10,116 nucleotides of DNA from Tenderia sp965602225 (GTDB lineage: Bacteria; Pseudomonadota; Gammaproteobacteria; Tenderiales; Tenderiaceae), in the NCBI GenBank assembly GCA_965602225.1, contig CBFCYE010000059.1:1-10116 (forward strand). The letters are read 5' to 3'. The position numbers and the translations under genes were made by a program. Below are positions 7,108 through 10,116 of the stretch, in pieces. The notes under the pieces are model-generated. The model was not told the DNA's origin and searched no databases. It saw nothing but the letters and a program-made list of their open reading frames with translations. Within the stretch, counting starts at the first letter, position 1, and each line of letters opens with the position of its first letter.

Positions 7108-7785
7108 TTGGATGCGACCCATATCAAACAACTGCGTAATAACTCGTTGTTTTCAGGGCTGAATGACGCTCAGCTTGAACAAGTCCTAAAAAATATACAG
7201 CTAAGATCGCTGACTAATGGCGAGCCGCTGTTTAACAAGGGCGATGAGGTAAACCATTTTTTCTGGCTGCGTAGCGGACTGCTCAAGCTCTATCGGCTAT
7301 CACCTAATGGTGAAGAAAAGGTCATTGAAATCATCCGTCCTGGCCAAACCTTTGCCGAGGCCATCTTGTTTTCGGGAAAACTCAGCCACTACCCCGTCAA
7401 TGCAGCAATGATTGAAGCGGGTGAGGTATGGTGCTTTTGCTGTAATGATTTCAGAGCAGTGCTGGAGGGTTCAGTGGAAACCTGTTTTCAGCTGCTGGCC
7501 AGCCTCAGCCAGCGGCTACACAAACATGTCAACGAGATCGACCGCCTGACACTGCAAACAGCCACCGACCGGGTGATCAACTACCTGCTGCAACACAAAC
7601 CCGCAGACAGCAATGAGGTGCAATTACTGACATCCAAACAGACGCTGGCATCCCAGTTATCGGTCAAGCCTGAAACACTCTCACGAACACTTAAGAAACT
7701 GACCCAGGAAGGCCTCATAACAGCCAACGGCAATATCATCACCCTGCAATCCCCTGACGCATTGCACGCCAGGGTTGAGATCTGA
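7108..7785 (+). CDS. dnr: Dnr-type Crp/Fnr transcription activator (NO-responsive)
   Basis: Cytoplasmic dimeric regulator of the DNR group, which activates nor (and often nir/nos) genes in response to NO, probably through bound haem. With the TTG start used here it has 225 aa, close to P. aeruginosa Dnr (227 aa). An N-terminal cyclic-nucleotide-like sensor barrel spans about 12-125, a long dimer helix (QRLHKHVNEIDRLTL) follows, and the C-terminal winged helix-turn-helix spans about 171-203. Its recognition helix is KPETLSRTLKKL (E189, S192, R193). FNR's N-terminal [4Fe-4S] cysteines are absent. Start choice: the longer option, GTG at 7051, directly abuts the operator, has no Shine-Dalgarno and would add 19 residues. 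TTG at 7108 has GAGAG at 10-nt spacing and places NSLF at the position of HHLF in Dnr. Either start is possible; the shorter one is preferred. Divergent from norC, so probably the direct regulator of the cluster. Confidence 0.9.
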   Translation: MDATHIKQLRNNSLFSGLNDAQLEQVLKNIQLRSLTNGEPLFNKGDEVNHFFWLRSGLLKLYRLSPNGEEKVIEIIRPGQTFAEAILFSGKLSHYPVNAAMIEAGEVWCFCCNDFRAVLEGSVETCFQLLASLSQRLHKHVNEIDRLTLQTATDRVINYLLQHKPADSNEVQLLTSKQTLASQLSVKPETLSRTLKKLTQEGLITANGNIITLQSPDALHARVEI

Positions 7786-7857
7786 TTAGGCCACCTTAAT
7801 GCATTACAGTATGTGGCTTTACCATCCTGGTAATCGAAATGCTGCGTATTTTTAATA
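7786..7857. other. Convergent intergenic gap with weak hairpins
   Basis: This 72-nt gap separates the ends of dnr and the LysRS-like gene. It holds a 5-bp stem GCCAC (7790-7794)/GTGGC (7813-7817) followed by TTT, a palindrome TAATGCATTA (7797-7806) inside that loop, and TACCA-TCC-TGGTA (7820-7832). None is a strong intrinsic terminator. It may act as a weak bidirectional one. Confidence 0.3.
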
Positions 7858-9303
7858 CTAACTAAGCATCAAGTTTTCTATTTCTTTATTATTAACATCC
7901 GTTTTTTCTGGCCCACCAGAATATGAGCTAAGTGCCATCTGTATCAAATTGAGATAGCCATATGGAAGCGTAGCCAGCAAGGTGCTAACGACAGGCCCAC
8001 CTTGTTGCCCAAATACTCTACGCAGATATGGGTAGACCCTGGATTTGTCTTTATGTTGCTGAAGATACTTAGTTATGCGGGATTTGATCTTTTCTTCATC
8101 GGTCTCACTATCACGCACAGACAAAGAATAAAGGATGAATTTCTGCGCCATTCTAACGGTGGCCTTGTCTGTATTGTGTATATGCTCGGCATCAGCAAGT
8201 GAAATACTATGTTCCTTATGATAATAAAAACCGGAATATCGATTGCCAAACTCTATCAAGGAACTCAAATCTATATCCGGGTATGGAGTGCAAGTACCAC
8301 TGACACAGTTGCCTAGTTTGACATCACGAATTGCCAGCAGTGGTAGCTCCTGATTAATAAAGTCCACATAGCTCATATCAGGACGAATAAGATATTTACG
8401 GCAATAATTTTCTACAGTTTCCCGGTTTAGCGTAATGTCACGGGTGATGTGTTCAGTAAAAAGTTTTTTAAACATCTGCGGCGGTAGTATTTCAAGCAAC
8501 CTGTAACTCATATCCTGGCTTATATTGACGGCACCATATTTGATAGGTTCAGGAACATCGCCACCAAAAAATTTATCAGAAATAAAACTCGATATGGCCA
8601 GGCTGCCCAGATCCTCGATATGTGCTTTGGAGAATATTTCCTTATCTATGCCATATAGATTCCATCGCGCGGCACAGTCTAGCTTCCAGCTTAGTTTACC
8701 TTTCAGCTCTTCAACCTGCTGAGTATGTGTCGTTGCACAGCGCTCACAGTTAAATTCTACATAATCACCTGACACCTTATTAATATGGGTAACATCAAGA
8801 CAGGCACAGCTGGGGCACTGAACCCGGAACAGGTTTTTCATCGAATATGAATCGAATTTCTCTGCCAGAACAGTTTGGATCTGATTATAGTTTTCAAATG
8901 TCGTCTTGATGTAATCATCATAGTGACCCGTCTTATAGGCTTTATATGTATCGATAACGACCGGATGTATATCCAGACTTCTTAATCTTTGCACTAAGGC
9001 ATCAGCAAAATGTTCCGCATAGCTGTCATGACATCCAAATGGATCAGGAATTTCGGCAATGGGCTGGCCGCAATATTGTTTAAACTGTTTAATTAGTTTT
9101 TCTTCTTTGTTTACAGCAACCCTGAGTTGACGCTCGTTGAGTGGGTCATAGCTATCGTTAATAAGATAGAGAACTGCATTTTCGCCCTTGCTTTGAATGT
9201 TTTTAGTGACATGATCACCGACAATAAATTCTCTTAGTGATCGTTCATCCCCTAGATAGGCCGATGTAAAACCTGTTGCAATTACAAGTGGTGTCTTTTT
9301 CAT
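7858..9303 (-). CDS. Class I lysyl-tRNA synthetase paralogue lacking the HIGH and KMSKS motifs
   Basis: 481 aa, homologous along its length to archaeal-type class I LysRS by recalled alignment with the Pyrococcus enzyme. Retained landmarks are VIATGF at 7-12, FIVGDHV at 26-32, a DSYDPL segment (50-55), IPDPFGCHDSYAEHF (85-99), a CxxC...CxxC zinc ribbon (C163/C166, C186/C189), KLSWKLDCAARW (203-214) and the C-terminal anticodon-domain motif VFGQQGGP (430-437). Lost features are HIGH, which has become approximately YLGD (17-20); GKDH, which reads SKAH (225-228); and the KMSKS loop, deleted between VNIS (259-262) and RLLEILPP (268-275). Lysine activation is therefore unlikely. The real role is unknown; binding of tRNA, lysine or another ligand is conceivable. 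The ATG at 9303 has GGGGG upstream and starts where class I LysRS homology begins. The upstream ATG at 9336 (11 extra residues) lacks a clear site. It lies 40 nt behind the SRPBCC gene, probably in the same transcript. It is AT-richer than the nor genes, which may indicate transfer. Confidence 0.88.
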   Translation of the reverse strand: MKKTPLVIATGFTSAYLGDERSLREFIVGDHVTKNIQSKGENAVLYLINDSYDPLNERQLRVAVNKEEKLIKQFKQYCGQPIAEIPDPFGCHDSYAEHFADALVQRLRSLDIHPVVIDTYKAYKTGHYDDYIKTTFENYNQIQTVLAEKFDSYSMKNLFRVQCPSCACLDVTHINKVSGDYVEFNCERCATTHTQQVEELKGKLSWKLDCAARWNLYGIDKEIFSKAHIEDLGSLAISSFISDKFFGGDVPEPIKYGAVNISQDMSYRLLEILPPQMFKKLFTEHITRDITLNRETVENYCRKYLIRPDMSYVDFINQELPLLAIRDVKLGNCVSGTCTPYPDIDLSSLIEFGNRYSGFYYHKEHSISLADAEHIHNTDKATVRMAQKFILYSLSVRDSETDEEKIKSRITKYLQQHKDKSRVYPYLRRVFGQQGGPVVSTLLATLPYGYLNLIQMALSSYSGGPEKTDVNNKEIENLMLS

Positions 9304-9343
9304 AGTGAACCCCCGTTCTATGTGGAAAAAATCCATGGCTTAA

Positions 9344-9739
9344 TTAACCAACTTCCACATGCTTTCTTATATTTTCAAACTCCTCGGCAAGTTCATTGTT
9401 TTCCGCAACGAACATATCATCTGTGACACCAGGCCACTGGAAGTTAGTAATGTGATATGCGCTCATGCCACCAGGCAGGCTGATAACACGGCTAGGGAAA
9501 TAAGCCAGTTGGTCCTCCTCAGGGCCACAGCGCATGTCAATAATCCCCGTATTTATATCTGAATCTATTTGAAAAAATATCTCACCGTCAGGTGTTACCA
9601 CCTTGTGTTTCCCATCGACGACCTTTACTTCCTGCGCAAATGCTGTTGCCCATTTAGGCAGGTTTTGAATGTCAGACAAGAAGCTGAACAATGTTTGATT
9701 TGATGCCGAAAACACTTGCGTTTGAGTGTGACTATTCAT
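9344..9739 (-). CDS. Small SRPBCC-fold (START/polyketide cyclase-like) protein
   Basis: 131 aa, no signal peptide or membrane segment, so probably cytosolic. The pattern is that of a single SRPBCC domain: a first strand (QTQVFSASNQ, 7-16), two short helices with the typical LSDIQNLPKW (21-30), a run of strands (about 36-100), and the long C-terminal helix ELAEEFENIRKHVEV (116-130) that closes the hydrophobic pocket. Such proteins bind or transform small hydrophobic ligands. The ligand here cannot be predicted, and assignment rests on fold pattern rather than on a diagnostic motif. The ATG at 9739 has GAAGG at 6-nt spacing. It is first in a two-gene unit with the LysRS-like gene, which begins 40 nt downstream, and the long AT-rich leader upstream suggests its own promoter. 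Confidence 0.72.
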   Translation of the reverse strand: MNSHTQTQVFSASNQTLFSFLSDIQNLPKWATAFAQEVKVVDGKHKVVTPDGEIFFQIDSDINTGIIDMRCGPEEDQLAYFPSRVISLPGGMSAYHITNFQWPGVTDDMFVAENNELAEEFENIRKHVEVG

Positions 9740-9762
9740 GAGTAACCTTCTTTATCGGTGTG

Positions 9763-9768
9763 ATTTTA
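9763..9768 (-). promoter_or_regulatory. Possible -10 element for the SRPBCC/LysRS-like unit
   Basis: TAAAAT on the minus strand matches the -10 consensus at 5 of 6 positions and would start transcription near 9756, giving a leader of about 17 nt. No good -35 hexamer lies 16-18 nt upstream, so the promoter is either activator dependent or misplaced here. The centre of the inverted repeat at 9806-9836 would lie near -66. Confidence 0.25.
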
Positions 9769-9805
9769 TGTATGCATCAGCAATTAACGTAACACTAAAA
9801 GACAG

Positions 9806-9836
9806 GTGAAAAAGTACGTTTAAATACGTATTTCAC
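9806..9836. repeat. Operator-like inverted repeat upstream of the SRPBCC gene
   Basis: Inner arms TACGT (9815-9819) and ACGTA (9826-9830) flank TTAAAT. The dyad continues outward as GTGAAA (9806-9811) and TTTCAC (9831-9836), with a 3-nt insertion (9812-9814) in the left arm only. In total 11 bp per arm are complementary. There is no T-run in terminator position, so a protein-binding site is more likely than a terminator. The cognate regulator is unknown. Confidence 0.6.
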
Positions 9837-9843
9837 GCGTTCA

Positions 9844-9866
9844 TGTGCATATTAACTGTGCATATT
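9844..9866. repeat. Tandem 10-bp direct repeat (TGTGCATATT)
   Basis: Two exact copies of TGTGCATATT (9844-9853 and 9857-9866) are separated by AAC, a period of 13 bp. They sit 8 bp to the right of the inverted repeat at 9806-9836, within the leader of the SRPBCC gene. They could be tandem binding half-sites or chance in AT-rich DNA. Confidence 0.5.
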
Positions 9867-10087
9867 CAACGCAGCGATGGCTACGCAAATGGATTAATTA
9901 TTTTTAATACTTGAAGGGATTTGAGAAATGTATAACGAGATTTTATAACTGCTGTGAACTGCATGATTGCCCCCAATCTTACTACCTAATTAACAGAATG
10001 ATTAAGCTACCACTTTTTTTATGAATATTCTAATGTCTTAATCTATTGAATAATCATCGTGTTTTTTATGGTATTCGAGAGGGTTTT

Positions 10088-10116
10088 TATAGTCGTTCTA
10101 AAAGAGGATATAACCT
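10088..10116 (+). promoter_or_regulatory. Possible start signals for a + strand gene beyond the window edge
   Basis: TATAGT (10088-10093) matches a -10 box at 5 of 6 positions, with only a poor -35 upstream. AAAGAGG (10101-10107) resembles a Shine-Dalgarno sequence ending 9 nt before the window edge, as if a coding region began just outside. The two signals sit too close together for both to be used in a conventional way. Confidence 0.25.

Larger units (their letters stand above)
9740..10116. other. AT-rich non-coding region upstream of the SRPBCC gene
   Basis: A 377-nt stretch with no credible gene on either strand. It holds the inverted repeat at 9806-9836, the direct repeat at 9844-9866, a short GATTG/CAATC dyad (9965-9978), a 6-bp AACTGC direct repeat (9947-9962) and several T-runs near 10013-10088. 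It most likely contains the promoter of the minus-strand pair and, at the right edge, control sequences for a + strand gene outside the window. Confidence 0.6.

Noticed and set aside
9359..9562. A 67-codon + strand frame opposite the SRPBCC gene
   Set aside because: It has no ribosome binding site or recognisable domain, and the minus-strand frame has a good Shine-Dalgarno and fold pattern.
9947..9978. Short AACTGC direct repeat and GATTG/CAATC dyad
   Set aside because: Arms of 5-6 bp are expected by chance in a region of this size, and there is no supporting context.
10046..10072. TTGAAT ... TATGGT as a + strand promoter
   Set aside because: The spacing is only 15 bp and the -10 match is poor; the TATAGT at 10088 is the better, still weak, candidate.
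9740..10116. Search for a tRNA, small RNA, CRISPR repeat or insertion-sequence end
   Set aside because: No cloverleaf, no regularly spaced repeat series and no transposase remnant or terminal inverted repeats were found by eye.

Overview
The window looks like chromosomal DNA of a denitrifying (or NO-detoxifying) proteobacterium, most likely a gammaproteobacterium. The evidence is a cytochrome-c-type nitric oxide reductase (cNOR) cluster with the order norC-norB-norQ-[Fe-S protein]-norD, next to a divergently transcribed Dnr-type Crp/Fnr regulator. No genus can be named from the sequence alone. No rRNA, tRNA, CRISPR array, insertion sequence or phage gene is visible.

Layout. (1) 1-1440: a complete dicarboxylate/amino acid:cation symporter (+), ended by a GC-rich hairpin that also separates it from the convergent nor cluster. 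(2) 6972 down to 1441 (-): norC, norB, a two-hairpin junction, norQ, a NapH/CcoG-like polyferredoxin membrane protein, and norD. NorC and NorB form the membrane enzyme that reduces 2 NO to N2O. NorQ (AAA+ ATPase) and NorD (VWA protein) are the paired maturation factors, and the Fe-S membrane protein is translationally coupled to norD. (3) 6973-7107: divergent control region with a 14-bp Dnr/FNR dyad (7037-7050), positioned exactly as in a class II activated promoter for norC. (4) 7108-7785 (+): dnr. The regulator presumably senses NO and turns on norCB. (5) 7858-9739 (-): an AT-richer two-gene unit made of a small SRPBCC-fold protein and a protein homologous over its length to class I lysyl-tRNA synthetase, but with both signature motifs (HIGH, KMSKS) destroyed. 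(6) 9740-10116: AT-rich non-coding leader with an 11-bp-arm inverted repeat, a 10-bp tandem direct repeat and, at the right edge, a possible ribosome binding site for a gene outside the window.

The least ordinary part is the LysRS-like/SRPBCC pair. Its product keeps the fold-diagnostic landmarks of class I LysRS (GCHDSYAEHF, zinc-ribbon cysteines, C-terminal GQxxGP motif) but should not be able to form lysyl-adenylate. The second point of interest is the norB-norQ junction, where a perfect 12-bp inverted repeat contains the norB stop codon and is followed at once by an intrinsic terminator whose T-tract touches the norQ Shine-Dalgarno sequence. This arrangement could set the ratio of enzyme to maturation factors.
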